A stretch of DNA of 64,000 bases from Streptomyces sp. NBC_00572 (GCF_026341815.1 NZ_JAPENX010000001.1:248001-312000); one strand, 5' to 3'; numbered from the stretch's first letter, positions 6,366 through 15,445 are shown. A program made the numbers and translations. Notes: generated by a model from the sequence alone, not told the origin.

Positions 6366-7544
6366 TCAGGAGGTCCGGCGGGCGCGCCGGAGGATCACCG
6401 CGGTGAGGAGGAGCAGGGCGCCGAGGCCGCCCGCGAGGGGGGCGAGGAGGCCGATGGGGTGGCTCTCCTCGGGGGCGGGCAGCGGTCCCGGGCCGAAGTA
6501 CCGGCCCTGGTAGCCGGTGGCCGTGTTCTTGGGGTCGCCGCCCTTGATCTTCGCGCCGGCCTCGATCGCGGCGGCGGGGTCGACCGTCCCGTATCCCTTG
6601 GCGTCGCTGCGGCCGCCCTTCGGACGGCTGCGGGCGGTGTCGATCAGGAGCCGCTTGACCTGGGCCGGGGTGAGGTCGGGGTGCGCGGAGCGGACGAGGG
6701 CGACGGCTCCGGAGGCGAACGCGGCGGCGGCGCTGGTGCCCCAGCCCTCGTAGTAGCGGCGGTCGGGGTCGGCGATGGCGATGTCGACGCCGGGGGCGCT
6801 GACGGTGGCGTACCAGCGGCGGGTGGAGAAGGAGGCGTGGGTGCCGTAGCGGTCGACCGCGGTGACGGCGATGACGCCGGGGTAGGCGGCCGGGTAGGAG
6901 ATGTGGTCGCCCTTCTCGCCGCCGTTGCCGGCGGAGGCGACGACGGAGACGCCCTTCGACAGCGCGTACTGGACGGCGGCGTCCTCGCCCGCGTCCGGGT
7001 GGGCGGACTTGGAGTCGTCGCCGAGGGACATGTTGATGACGTCGGCGCCGTGGTCGGCGGCCCAGCGGATGCCTTCGGCGAGGGCGGTGCCCCGGGTCTT
7101 GCGGGCCTTGTCTCGGGACTTGTCGGCGCCTTCGAGGATGACCCGGACGGGCAGGATCCTGGCGTCCGGGGCGATGCCGAGGACGCCGTCGCCCCCGTCG
7201 GGGCCGTGGCCGTGCCCGGCGATGATCCCGGCCATGGCGGTGCCGTGCCGGGCCCAGGCGCGGTCGCCCCGGGAGGCGCCGAAGCCGATGAGGTCGCGGC
7301 CGGTGAGGACCGAACCCGCCAGGTCGGGGTGTTCGGCGTCGACGCCGGTGTCGAGGACGGCGACCGTGACGCCCTCGCCCTTGGTCGTACGCCAGGCCTC
7401 CGAGGTGTGCATCGCTTCGAGGCCCCACTGACGGGCCCGGATGGTGTCGGCGTACGCGGGCGTGGTGGTGGCGGGCAGGACGGCGAAGGCGGTGGCGAGG
7501 AGGACGGCCGCGGGCGTACGGAGGCGGGTTCGGGGACGGATCAC
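6366..7544 (-). CDS. Mycosin-type subtilisin protease (type VII secretion associated)
   Basis: A membrane-anchored S8 serine protease of 392 aa. A Sec signal peptide (about 1-32, ending TTTPAYA) precedes the subtilase domain with Asp65 (VAVLDTGVD), His100 (ARHGTAMAGIIAG), the oxyanion Asn206 (ASAGNGG) and Ser271 (GWGTSAAAA). A C-terminal transmembrane helix (LAPLAGGLGALLLLTAVI) ends in a basic RRARR. This is the MycP layout of type VII secretion systems. The GTG start overlaps the TGA of the upstream Pro-rich gene (GTGA), so the two are translationally coupled. No EccB, EccC, EccD or WXG100 gene is in the window, so its secretion partner must be elsewhere. Confidence 0.85.
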   Translation of the reverse strand: MIRPRTRLRTPAAVLLATAFAVLPATTTPAYADTIRARQWGLEAMHTSEAWRTTKGEGVTVAVLDTGVDAEHPDLAGSVLTGRDLIGFGASRGDRAWARHGTAMAGIIAGHGHGPDGGDGVLGIAPDARILPVRVILEGADKSRDKARKTRGTALAEGIRWAADHGADVINMSLGDDSKSAHPDAGEDAAVQYALSKGVSVVASAGNGGEKGDHISYPAAYPGVIAVTAVDRYGTHASFSTRRWYATVSAPGVDIAIADPDRRYYEGWGTSAAAAFASGAVALVRSAHPDLTPAQVKRLLIDTARSRPKGGRSDAKGYGTVDPAAAIEAGAKIKGGDPKNTATGYQGRYFGPGPLPAPEESHPIGLLAPLAGGLGALLLLTAVILRRARRTS

Positions 7545-9085
7545 CGGGCGTCCTTCTCCTTGGCCGGCGGGGCGACGGCCGTGCGCAGCAGCTGCTCGAA
7601 GCGGACGGTGATGTTCTTGGCCTCGTGGCCGAGGCCGGACTGCGCGGTGGCGTCGGTGCGGCCCGCGGCCATGGCCCGGTCGGCGGGCTGCGGGCCGTCG
7701 ACGGCCCGGCCGTCGGCGAATCCGGAGACGGCGGTGACGACGACGGGGAGGTCGACGGGGGCGTTCAGCCACCAGCTCGCGCGCTGCTTCGCGCCGAAGC
7801 GGGCGGCGACGGTGCCGGGGCCGGGGAGCGACGGGGGGACGTCCGCGCCGACGCGGGCGGTGAGGCCCTGGCCGAGGGTGCGCTGGGTGGTGGCGTCGGC
7901 GCGGGTGAAGACGAGACCGACGGTGATCACGCTGCTGGCGGTGGCGTCGGTGTACGTGGCGCGCAGGACGCGCTCGCAGCCGAGCGGCCGGAGGGTGGCG
8001 AGCAGGTTCTTGGCCAGAACGGCGGGCGTGCAGGTGGTGTCCGGGGCGACGACGATCCGGGTCCAGGTGCGCGCGGCGGCGCCCGGGCCGGCGCCGGGGC
8101 CGGACAGGGTGCGGGGGAAGAGGGTGTCGACGGGGGCGTTGTGCCAGAGGTCCTTGGCCTCGGTGTACCCGGCGGGTTCCGCGGGCTCCCCCGGCTCGGC
8201 GGCGGCCAGCCACACCCCGGCGAGCGCCCCGCCGATGAGCCCGATCCCGAGCACGGCGCAGACGCCGACGGCGATGGCCCGCCCGGTCCGCCGCTCCCGC
8301 ACGGGCCGCAGCCGCGTGGTGGTCTCGACGGGAGCCTCGGGCGGCAGGGCGACGGCCCGGTGACCGTGGGTGTGGCCGTACGGGGTGACGGACGGCGCGT
8401 GATGCGGGACGGCCCGCGCGGCGGGCGCCGGGGCGGCGGCGGGGAGGGGACCGGCGGGTGCGTGACCGGCGTGCGCGGGAGCGGGGACCACGGGCGCCGG
8501 AGTCACGGGGTGGGGTGTCGACCGGGGCGGGGCGGGGGCTACGGGCGCGGAGGGTGCCGTCGGCGCGCTCCCCGGGCGGGGCGGAGTGGCGGGCGCCGGG
8601 CGGGGCGGAGCCGCGGGCGCCGGAGCCGCGGGGCCCGGCGCCGGACGGGACGAAGCCGGAGGCGCCGCAGTCGCCCGCGGTGGAGCCACCGGGCCGGACG
8701 CGGGCCGGGACGATGCCGCCGGTCGGGTTGTCGGGCGGGACGGAGACACGGGCGAAGCCATGGGCCCGGACACCGGAGGAAGCGGAACCCCGGGCGACGG
8801 AGCGGCCGCGCCGGAGGCCGGGAGAGGCGGAGTCGGAGCCGCCGGAGCGGCCGCGCCGGACACCGGACGAGGCGGAGCCGCCGCACTGGAGGCCGGAGCC
8901 TTCACGTCGGGCGTCGGGCGAGGCCGTGTCGTCGGCCTCGGGGGTGCCATGTCGTCCGGGCTGATCGCGCGGAGGCGGGTGGTGGTCTCCAGTTCGGACG
9001 GTTCCGGCGTGGGGTCCGGGCGGAGGCCGGGAAGCAGGGCTTCCGTGATGCGGGAGGTCGTGCCGGGGCGCTGTTCGCCGGTCAT
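7541..9085 (-). CDS. Pro/Ala-rich single-pass membrane protein paired with mycosin
   Basis: A 514-residue protein I do not recognise as a named family. Residues 1-260 are a Pro/Ala/Arg low-complexity region with two copies of an ETTTRLR motif (about residues 32-40 and near 285). A transmembrane helix follows (AIAVGVCAVLGIGLIGGALAG). The extracytoplasmic C-terminal domain of about 200 residues has two cysteines in VAPDTTCTPAVL and LGCERVLRATY that could pair, and ends FEQLLRTAVAPP. The ATG at 9083-9085 is preceded by a G-rich ribosome site. It overlaps the mycosin gene by 4 bp, so it probably works with or positions the protease. Confidence 0.7.
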   Translation of the reverse strand: MTGEQRPGTTSRITEALLPGLRPDPTPEPSELETTTRLRAISPDDMAPPRPTTRPRPTPDVKAPASSAAAPPRPVSGAAAPAAPTPPLPASGAAAPSPGVPLPPVSGPMASPVSPSRPTTRPAASSRPASGPVAPPRATAAPPASSRPAPGPAAPAPAAPPRPAPATPPRPGSAPTAPSAPVAPAPPRSTPHPVTPAPVVPAPAHAGHAPAGPLPAAAPAPAARAVPHHAPSVTPYGHTHGHRAVALPPEAPVETTTRLRPVRERRTGRAIAVGVCAVLGIGLIGGALAGVWLAAAEPGEPAEPAGYTEAKDLWHNAPVDTLFPRTLSGPGAGPGAAARTWTRIVVAPDTTCTPAVLAKNLLATLRPLGCERVLRATYTDATASSVITVGLVFTRADATTQRTLGQGLTARVGADVPPSLPGPGTVAARFGAKQRASWWLNAPVDLPVVVTAVSGFADGRAVDGPQPADRAMAAGRTDATAQSGLGHEAKNITVRFEQLLRTAVAPPAKEKDAR

Positions 9086-9194
9086 CCCCGTCCCCCCGCT
9101 CGTGTCGACAATGCCCGTCACTCTACGGGCTGTTCCCCCTGGCACGGGAACCCAGGGGCTACCCACTCGTAAACCTGTCTGGCAAGCTCGGGCC

Positions 9195-10397
9195 ATGACT
9201 CCCCGTGCCGCCGACCGGGCCCGATACGACCGGGCCACCGCTCATCTCGACGCGCCCGTGGCGATCGTCGACCTGGAGGCCTTCGACGCCAACGCGGCGG
9301 ACCTGGTTCGCCGGGCGGGCGGCAAGCCCGTCCGCGTCGCGAGCAAGTCCGTGCGGTGCCGGGCGCTCCTGGAGCGGGTGCTCGCGCGGCAGGGCTTCGC
9401 CGGGATCATGTCGTTCACGCTCGACGAGTCGCTGTGGCTGGCCCGCGCCGGGTTCGAGGACGTTCTCCTCGCGTACCCCTCGGCGGACCGCTCCGGGTTC
9501 GGCGAGCTGGCTCGGGACCCCAAGCTTGCCGCGGCCGTGACCGTGATGGTCGACGACGTGGCCCAGCTGGATCTGATCGACGCCTCCCGGGCGGGCGGGA
9601 CCGAGGAGGTCCGGGTCTGCCTGGAACTGGACACCGCGCTCAGTCTCCTCGGCGGCCGGATACGGGTCGGTGCCCGCCGTTCCCCGCTGCGCGAGCCCGC
9701 GCAACTGGCGGAGCTGGCCCGCTCGGTGGTGCGCCGTCCCGGGTTCCGGCTGGTCGGGATCATGGCGTACGAGGGGCATGTCGCGGGGGTCGGGGACGCG
9801 GTCGCGGGCCGGCCGCTGCGTTCGCGGGTGATCCGGCTGATGCAGGCGGCGGCCCGCCGGGAGCTGGCCGAGCGCAGGGCGGCCGTGGTGCGTGCCGTCC
9901 GGGCGGTGGCGCCGGACCTGGAGTTCGTGAACGGCGGCGGCACCGGCAGCGTGCAGCACACGGCCGCCGAGGACGCGGTGACGGAGATCGCCGCGGGTTC
10001 GGGTCTCTTCGTGCCGCGGCTCTTCGACAACTACACCTCGTTCCATGGCCGGCCGGCCGCGCTCTTCGCGCAGCCCGTCGTCCGTCGGCCGGGGGTCGGG
10101 GTGGTGACCGTCCTCGGGGGTGGCTATCCGGCGTCCGGGGTTGCCGGGCCGGATCGGCTGCCCGTGCCGTATCTGCCCGAGGGGCTGAAGTACGACCCCC
10201 AGGAGGGTCCCGGCGAGGTGCAGACCCCGCTGATCGGCTCGCCGGCCGACGATCTGCGGATCGGCGACAAGGTGTGGTTCCGGCACGCGAAGGCCGGCGA
10301 GCTGTGCGAGCGGTTCGAGAGCCTGCAGCTGATCGAGGGCGATCGGATCACGGACACCGTGCCGACGTACCGGGGCGAAGGCCAGACCTTCCTCTAG
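9195..10397 (+). CDS. PLP-dependent alanine racemase-fold (D-threonine aldolase-like) enzyme
   Basis: A fold-type III PLP enzyme of 400 aa, of the group annotated amino acid deaminase/aldolase. The N-terminal TIM barrel carries the likely PLP lysine, Lys51 in VRVASKSVRC. Substrate and phosphate loops include FVNGGGTGSVQHT and IMAYEGHV. The C-terminal beta domain (GDKVWFRHAKAGELCERF) has the His/Cys metal-site layout of D-threonine aldolases. The exact substrate is not predictable. The start codon has no clear Shine-Dalgarno and lies 6 nt after CAAGCT, another possible leaderless start. It converges on the HAD phosphatase gene with a 7-bp gap. Confidence 0.8.
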   Translation: MTPRAADRARYDRATAHLDAPVAIVDLEAFDANAADLVRRAGGKPVRVASKSVRCRALLERVLARQGFAGIMSFTLDESLWLARAGFEDVLLAYPSADRSGFGELARDPKLAAAVTVMVDDVAQLDLIDASRAGGTEEVRVCLELDTALSLLGGRIRVGARRSPLREPAQLAELARSVVRRPGFRLVGIMAYEGHVAGVGDAVAGRPLRSRVIRLMQAAARRELAERRAAVVRAVRAVAPDLEFVNGGGTGSVQHTAAEDAVTEIAAGSGLFVPRLFDNYTSFHGRPAALFAQPVVRRPGVGVVTVLGGGYPASGVAGPDRLPVPYLPEGLKYDPQEGPGEVQTPLIGSPADDLRIGDKVWFRHAKAGELCERFESLQLIEGDRITDTVPTYRGEGQTFL

Positions 10398-10404
10398 GAG
10401 ACGT

Positions 10405-11694
10405 TCAGAGGACCTCGGCCGACGGGAAGACCTTGTCCCGCTGGTCCGGGATCACGCTTCCGTCGGACCGCCGGACGGGCTCCGCCGTGCCGTCGCCCGC
10501 CGTGTAGCCGGTGGTGGCGCAGGGGTACGGGGTGGCTTTCCGCTGCTTCGGCTCGATGAACATGGGGTTGACGATCCAGCGGCCGTCGCCGTTCTCGTAC
10601 GCCCGGCACATGAGTTCGTTCTTGTTGCGGTTGAGGACCAGACGCAGGCCGGTGGCGTCCCGCAGGAACGAGATGTCGGTGTCGGAGTCGCCCGCGGCGA
10701 ACACCTGGCGCCGGGAGGCGGGCTGTACGCGCTCGGCGGCGGGGCCGCGGACGCCGAAGATCTCCTGGTTGATCCAGCAGCGCTTGCCGTCGATGTAGGT
10801 GATCGTCGTGTCTTCGCCGTCCCGTACCGTCCCACAGCCCTTGAGGTGGGCGGTGAGCCGGCCGTGGTCGGTGGTGTTCCGGATGCCGAGGGCGTGGGAG
10901 GGCGCGACGCCGACGCCCTTCGCCCAGACGTCGACGACGGGTTCGGGCGAGGCGGAGACGATCCAGACGTCGAAGCCGGCGTCCTGGAGGGTACGGATCA
11001 GGTCGCGCTGCTGTGGGTAGTAGCGGACCCAGCCGGTGACCTGGGCGGTGCCGACGCGCTGGGTGGCGCCCTGCGGGGCCGCCAGGTTCTCGGCGCGGGC
11101 GGCCGCGGCGAACGACTCGACCTGGCGGGTGGTCCAGCCGTGCAGGAGCTGGGCGAGCCAGGCGTACTGGGGTTCCATGCGGCGGTGATCGAAGCCGCCG
11201 AAGGCGGTCGCGCCTCCGGTCGTGGTGCCCGAGCCGTAGACCGAGAGGAGCTCGTCGGCGCAGCGGGTGTCGGTGGACGTGGGGAGGGTGCGGCCGCCGG
11301 TGGGACAGGCCTCGCCGAGGGCGGTGGCGGCCGCGGGGGTGAGGTGGCGACTGGTGGTGGACCAGTCGCCGTGCCGGGGCGGGCGCATGCGGTCGTTGCG
11401 GAGGAGCCAGTAGAAGGTGGCGTCTCCGACGTCGTTCTTGATGACGGTGTTGTCCCAGTCGAAGACCGCGACGGGCTTCCTCCTCTTGTCCCGGCAGTGG
11501 TCGGCCACGAGGGCGTCGATGCGGGCCTTGTTGTCGCCGTACCAGCCCTCGGAGATCTTCAGGGTGGGGCAGGGGCGAGGCGTGCGGTGCTCCCGGGGCT
11601 CGGCCTCGGCGGTGGTGGCGGAGACGAGGCTCGTCGCGGCGAGGGCGAGGGCGGCGGTGACGGCGGATGTACGGAGCCGGGCACGCTGGTTCAT
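10405..11694 (-). CDS. Secreted HAD-family phosphatase (phosphorylcholine/phosphoethanolamine phosphatase-like)
   Basis: A 429-residue exported HAD hydrolase. The signal peptide covers about residues 1-32 (MNQRARLRTSAV ... VSATTAEA). Motif I is VFDWDNTVIKND, with the nucleophile and general-acid aspartates. Motif II is VSASPEPVVDVWA and motif III with the metal aspartates is AAGDSDTDISFL. The DxDNT signature and an export signal resemble bacterial phosphorylcholine phosphatases. The ATG at 11692-11694 is seven nt after AGGAGA; a GTG two codons upstream is too close to it. It lies next to the ethanolamine block, and I infer it may release ethanolamine or choline from phosphate esters outside the cell. 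Substrate not proven. Confidence 0.75.
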   Translation of the reverse strand: MNQRARLRTSAVTAALALAATSLVSATTAEAEPREHRTPRPCPTLKISEGWYGDNKARIDALVADHCRDKRRKPVAVFDWDNTVIKNDVGDATFYWLLRNDRMRPPRHGDWSTTSRHLTPAAATALGEACPTGGRTLPTSTDTRCADELLSVYGSGTTTGGATAFGGFDHRRMEPQYAWLAQLLHGWTTRQVESFAAAARAENLAAPQGATQRVGTAQVTGWVRYYPQQRDLIRTLQDAGFDVWIVSASPEPVVDVWAKGVGVAPSHALGIRNTTDHGRLTAHLKGCGTVRDGEDTTITYIDGKRCWINQEIFGVRGPAAERVQPASRRQVFAAGDSDTDISFLRDATGLRLVLNRNKNELMCRAYENGDGRWIVNPMFIEPKQRKATPYPCATTGYTAGDGTAEPVRRSDGSVIPDQRDKVFPSAEVL

Positions 11695-11731
11695 GATCAC
11701 TCTCCTGTCGGGGGCTGCTGCGGACGCCGAA

Positions 11732-11759
11732 CAGCCGGGCGCCTTGCGACGCCCGGCTG
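11732..11759 (-). terminator. Hairpin after the SDR gene
   Basis: CAGCCGGGCG (11732-11741) pairs perfectly with CGCCCGGCTG (11750-11759) around an 8-nt loop, about 45 nt past the SDR stop codon. A G-run region follows on the plus strand at 11760-11795 (GGGTGGGG, GGGGGGGG, GGGGGG). Confidence 0.65.
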
Positions 11760-11802
11760 CCGGGTGGGGATGTGGGGGGGGTGTGGGGGGTGTGGCGGCG
11801 GT

Positions 11803-12591
11803 CTAGAGCGGGGTCACGTACGCGCCCGCGATGCCTCCGTCGACCAGGAAGTCGCTGGCGTTGACGAAGGAGGAGTCGTCGCTCGCGAGGAAGGCGACCG
11901 CGGCCGCGATCTCCTCGGGCTCGGCGAAGCGGCCGACGGGGATGTGGACGAGGCGGCGCGCGGCCCGCTCGGGGTCCTTGGCGAACAGTTCCTGGAGGAG
12001 CGGGGTGTTGACGGGCCCGGGGCAGAGGGCGTTGACGCGGATGCCCTCGCGGGCGAACTGGACGCCCAGCTCGCGGGACATCGCGAGCACGCCGCCCTTG
12101 GAGGCGGTGTACGAGATCTGGCTGGTGGCCGCGCCCATGATCGCGACGAAGGACGCGGTGTTGATGATGGAGCCCTTGCCCTGGCGGCGCATGTACGGCA
12201 GGGCGGCCTTGCAGCACAGGTAGACGGAGGTGAGGTTGACGTCCTGGACGCGCTTCCAGGCCTCCAGGCCGGTCTCCAGGATGGAGTCGTCCTCGGGGGG
12301 CGAGATGCCGGCGTTGTTGAAGGCGATGTCGACGGAGCCGTAGGTGTCGAAGGCGGTCTTGAAGAGCGCCTCGACCTGCTCGGGGTCGGTGACGTCGACC
12401 TTGACGAAGGTTCCGCCGACCTCCTCGGCGGCGGCCTTGCCGGCCACCTCGTCGATGTCGCCGCAGACGACGTGGGCGCCCTCGGAGGCGAAGCGGCGGG
12501 CGGTGGCGAGGCCGATTCCGCTGCCGGCTCCGGTGATGACGGCGGTACGGCCGACCAGGCGGCGGCAGACGTTCTCTTCGGTGCTGGTCAT
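11803..12591 (-). CDS. Short-chain dehydrogenase/reductase in the ethanolamine block
   Basis: A classical SDR of 262 aa using NAD(P). It has the TGAGSGIG cofactor loop (residues 20-27), DVT and NNAG motifs, and the catalytic Ser plus YTASK (Tyr-x3-Lys) near residue 160. Asp45-like acidic residues in VCGDIDEVAG suggest NAD preference. It is the last gene of glnA4-ALDH-SDR, 6 bp after the aldehyde dehydrogenase stop. A role as the alcohol dehydrogenase turning gamma-glutamylethanolamide into its aldehyde fits the context. That is inference: SDRs are too broad to assign by sequence alone. Confidence 0.88.
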   Translation of the reverse strand: MTSTEENVCRRLVGRTAVITGAGSGIGLATARRFASEGAHVVCGDIDEVAGKAAAEEVGGTFVKVDVTDPEQVEALFKTAFDTYGSVDIAFNNAGISPPEDDSILETGLEAWKRVQDVNLTSVYLCCKAALPYMRRQGKGSIINTASFVAIMGAATSQISYTASKGGVLAMSRELGVQFAREGIRVNALCPGPVNTPLLQELFAKDPERAARRLVHIPVGRFAEPEEIAAAVAFLASDDSSFVNASDFLVDGGIAGAYVTPL

Positions 12592-12597
12592 GGGTGC

Positions 12598-13953
12598 TCA
12601 GGCCTCCGTGCTGATGAAGACGTTCTTGGTTTCGGTGAAGGCGGTCAGGGCGTCGGGGCCGAGTTCGCGGCCGAGGCCGGACTGCTGGTAGCCGCCGAAC
12701 GGGGTCCAGTAGCGGACGCTGGAGTGGGAGTTGACGGAGAGGTTGCCGGCCCGGACGGCGCGGGAGGCGCGCAGGGCGCGGCCGACGTCCCGGGTCCAGA
12801 TGGAGCCGGACAGGCCGTACTCGGTGGCGTTGGCGAGGCGGATCGCGTCGGCCTCGTCCTCGAAGGGGAGGACGACGGCGACGGGTCCGAAGATCTCCTC
12901 GACGGAGCAGGGGGCGTCCTCGGCCACGCCGGTGAGGACGGTCGGCGGGAACCAGAAGCCGGGGCCCTCGGGGGCCTTGCCCCGGATGCCGGGGAGGTCG
13001 GCGGTGACGTAGGAGCGGACCCGGTCGAGTTGGGCGCGGGAGATGAGCGGGCCCATCTGGGTGCGCTCGTCGGCGGGGTCGCCGACGACGATCTCCTCGA
13101 TCGCGGGGGTGAGGAGCTCCATGAAGCGGTCGTACGCGCTCCGCTGGACGAGGATGCGGGTGCGGGCGCAGCAGTCCTGGCCGCTGTTGTCGAGGAAGGC
13201 CATCGGCGCCGCGGCGGCGGCCGCCTCGATGTCCGCGTCGGCGAAGACGATGTTGGGGCTCTTGCCGCCGAGTTCGAGGGTGACCCGCTTCACCTGGTCG
13301 GCGCACTTCGCCATGATCGACTTTCCGACCCTGGTGGAGCCGGTGAAGACGATCTTGGCGATGCCTGGGTGTTCGACGAGGGCGTTTCCGGCGACCGGGC
13401 CGGTGCCGGGGAGGACCTGGAAGAGGCCTTCGGGCAGGCCCGCCTCCAGGGCGAGTTCGGCGAGCCGGAGCGCGGTGAGCGGGGTGGTCTCGGCGGGCTT
13501 GAGGAGGACGGCGTTGCCGGCGGCGAGGGCGGGTGCGGTGGCCCAGGCGGCGATCGGCATGGGGAAGTTCCAGGGGGCGATGACGCCGACGACCCCGAGC
13601 GGTTCGAGGATCGTGATGTCCAGGCCGCCGGCCACCGGGATCTGCCGTCCGTTGAGGCGTTCCACTCCCCCGGCCGCGAAGTCGAGGAGGTCGCGGACGT
13701 TTCCTGCCTCCCAGCGGGCGTTGCCGATGGTGTGGCCGGCCTCGGTCACTTCGAGCCGGGCCAGTTCCTCGACGTGCTCGTCGACGACGGCGGCGAAGCG
13801 GCGGAGCAGCCGGGCCCGGTCGGCGGGCGCCGCGGCGGCCCAGCCGCGCTGGGCGGCGGCGGCCCGGGCGACGGCGGCGTCCACGTCGGCGGGGGTGGCG
13901 GCGGGGACGGTGGCGACCGGCTCCTCGGTCGCCGGGTTCAGTACCTGGAGCAA
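12598..13953 (-). CDS. Aldehyde dehydrogenase of the gamma-glutamyl ethanolamine pathway
   Basis: An NAD-dependent aldehyde dehydrogenase, 451 aa. The Rossmann domain has IAPWNFPMPIAAWATAPALA and FTGSTRVGKSI. Glu227 (VTLELGGKSPN) is the general base and Cys261 (SGQDCCARTR) the nucleophile. The C terminus has the EEIFGPVAVVLPF segment. The start is TTG (13951-13953), five nt after AGAGGA; the open frame continues upstream into glnA4 but homology begins here. It lies between glnA4 and the SDR gene. By context it should oxidise a gamma-glutamyl aldehyde to gamma-glutamylglycine. Confidence 0.92.
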   Translation of the reverse strand: MLQVLNPATEEPVATVPAATPADVDAAVARAAAAQRGWAAAAPADRARLLRRFAAVVDEHVEELARLEVTEAGHTIGNARWEAGNVRDLLDFAAGGVERLNGRQIPVAGGLDITILEPLGVVGVIAPWNFPMPIAAWATAPALAAGNAVLLKPAETTPLTALRLAELALEAGLPEGLFQVLPGTGPVAGNALVEHPGIAKIVFTGSTRVGKSIMAKCADQVKRVTLELGGKSPNIVFADADIEAAAAAAPMAFLDNSGQDCCARTRILVQRSAYDRFMELLTPAIEEIVVGDPADERTQMGPLISRAQLDRVRSYVTADLPGIRGKAPEGPGFWFPPTVLTGVAEDAPCSVEEIFGPVAVVLPFEDEADAIRLANATEYGLSGSIWTRDVGRALRASRAVRAGNLSVNSHSSVRYWTPFGGYQQSGLGRELGPDALTAFTETKNVFISTEA

Positions 13954-13991
13954 CTCAGTCCTCTCAGAGGCGTACGCGGGGGAGGTCCGGA

Positions 13992-15356
13992 TCAGAGGCG
14001 TTCGAAGGAGCGGCGCAGTTCCCAGTCGGTCACGGCCGCGTCGAAGGCGTCGAGTTCGACCCGGGCCATGTTGCGGTAGTGGGCGACGACCTCGTCCCCG
14101 AAGGCGGCCTTGGCGATCTCGCTGGTCTCCCAGAGTTCGGCGGCCTCGCGCAGGGTGGTGGGCACGTGCGCGTACTCGGCGGTGTAGGCGTTCCCGGTGC
14201 AGGGCTCGGGGAGTTCGAGCTTCTGCTCGATGCCGTACAGACCGGCGGCGACCAGGCCGGCGACGGCGAGGTACGGGTTGACGTCGCCGCCGGGGAGGCG
14301 GTTCTCGAAGCGGGTGGAGCGGCCGTGGCCGACGACCCGGAGCGAGCAGGTGCGGTTGTCGTGGCCCCAGGCGACGGCGGTGGGCGCGAAGGAGCCGGGC
14401 TGGAACCGCTTGTAGGAGTTGATGTTGGGGGCGTAGAGGAGGGAGAAGTCGCGGAGGGCGGCGAGCTGTCCGGCGAGGAAGTGCCGCATGGTCGCGGACA
14501 TGCCGTGGGCGTCGTCCCCGGCCATCACGTTCGTCCCCTCGGCGTTCTGGAGGGAGAGGTGGATGTGGCAGGAGTTGCCCTCGCGCTCGTTGTACTTCGC
14601 CATGAAGGTGAGCGAGTAGCCCTCCTGGGCGGCGATCTCCTTGGCGCCCGTCTTGTAGACGGCGTGCCCGTCGCAGGTGGCGAGGGCCTCGTCGTATTTG
14701 AAGGCGATCTCGTGCTGTCCGGGGTTGCACTCGCCCTTGGCGGACTCGACGGTGAGTCCGGCGCCGGTCATCTCGTTGCGGATGCGGCGCAGAAGGGGTT
14801 CGATGCGTCCGGTGCCGAGGACGGAGTAGTCGATGTTGTACTGGTTGGCGGGGGTGAGGCCGCGGTAGTTCGCGTCCCAGGCCTGCTCGTAGCTGTCCTG
14901 GAAGACGATGAACTCGAGTTCGGTGCCGACGTGGGCGGTGAAGCCGTGCTCCGCGAGACGCTCCAGCTGGCGCCGGAGAATCTGGCGGGGCGCCGCGACG
15001 ACGGGGGTGCCGTCGCCCCAGGCGAGGTCCGCCGTCACCATGGCGGTGGCCTCGTTCCAGGGGAGGCGGCGGAGGGTGGTGAGGTCGGGGTGCATCGCGA
15101 AGTCGCCGTAGCCGCGGTCCCAGGAGGACATCTCGTAGCCGTCGACGGTGTTCATCTCGGTGTCGACGGCCAGAAGATAGTTGCAGCCCTCGGTGCCGTG
15201 GCCGAGTACCTCGTCCAGGAAGAACGGGGCGGCGAACCGCTTGCCCTGGAGCCGTCCCTGCATGTCGGGGAAGGCCAGGACGACGGTGTCGATCTCGCCG
15301 CTCGCGACGAGGGCACGGAGCTCCTCGACGGTGAGCGGGGGTTTGCGGTCTGCCAC
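13992..15356 (-). CDS. glnA4: Glutamine synthetase-like gamma-glutamylethanolamide synthetase
   Basis: An ATP-dependent ligase of the GlnA superfamily (454 aa) that joins the gamma-carboxyl of glutamate to an amine. An N-terminal beta-grasp region (LTVEELRALVASGEIDTVVLAF) precedes the catalytic domain: metal-site GTELEFIVFQ, ECNPGQHEIAFKY, the ammonia-site-like SCHIHLSLQN, SYKRFQPGSFAP and RFENRLPGGDVNPYL. It lacks the true-GS adenylylation loop. In S. coelicolor the enzyme in this context, GlnA4, was shown to act on ethanolamine. Neighbours here (ethanolamine permease, dehydrogenases, gamma-glutamyl hydrolase) agree. GTG start after GGAGGAG. Divergent from the FadR-type regulator. Confidence 0.9.
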   Translation of the reverse strand: MADRKPPLTVEELRALVASGEIDTVVLAFPDMQGRLQGKRFAAPFFLDEVLGHGTEGCNYLLAVDTEMNTVDGYEMSSWDRGYGDFAMHPDLTTLRRLPWNEATAMVTADLAWGDGTPVVAAPRQILRRQLERLAEHGFTAHVGTELEFIVFQDSYEQAWDANYRGLTPANQYNIDYSVLGTGRIEPLLRRIRNEMTGAGLTVESAKGECNPGQHEIAFKYDEALATCDGHAVYKTGAKEIAAQEGYSLTFMAKYNEREGNSCHIHLSLQNAEGTNVMAGDDAHGMSATMRHFLAGQLAALRDFSLLYAPNINSYKRFQPGSFAPTAVAWGHDNRTCSLRVVGHGRSTRFENRLPGGDVNPYLAVAGLVAAGLYGIEQKLELPEPCTGNAYTAEYAHVPTTLREAAELWETSEIAKAAFGDEVVAHYRNMARVELDAFDAAVTDWELRRSFERL

Positions 15357-15445
15357 GGGATTGCTCCTCCTTCGGCCTGCCGGAAGCCATAAGGTATTGC
15401 GGAAGACCATTGCTTGGGAAGTGCTGACGAAGGGGAATCGAGAAC
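15357..15445. promoter_or_regulatory. Divergent promoter/operator region glnA4-GntR
   Basis: This 89-bp spacer must hold both promoters. It contains GGT and ACC half-sites 10 bp apart within AAGGTATTGCGGAAGACCAT, loosely like FadR-subfamily operators. It also has an imperfect CTTCGG/CCGGAAG hairpin next to the glnA4 ribosome site. The adjacent regulator probably binds here. Weak motif evidence. Confidence 0.4.

Noticed and set aside
13992..15356. Primary glutamine synthetase GlnA
   Set aside because: Sequence features and neighbours (ethanolamine permease, dehydrogenases, gamma-glutamyl hydrolase) fit a gamma-glutamylamide ligase instead.
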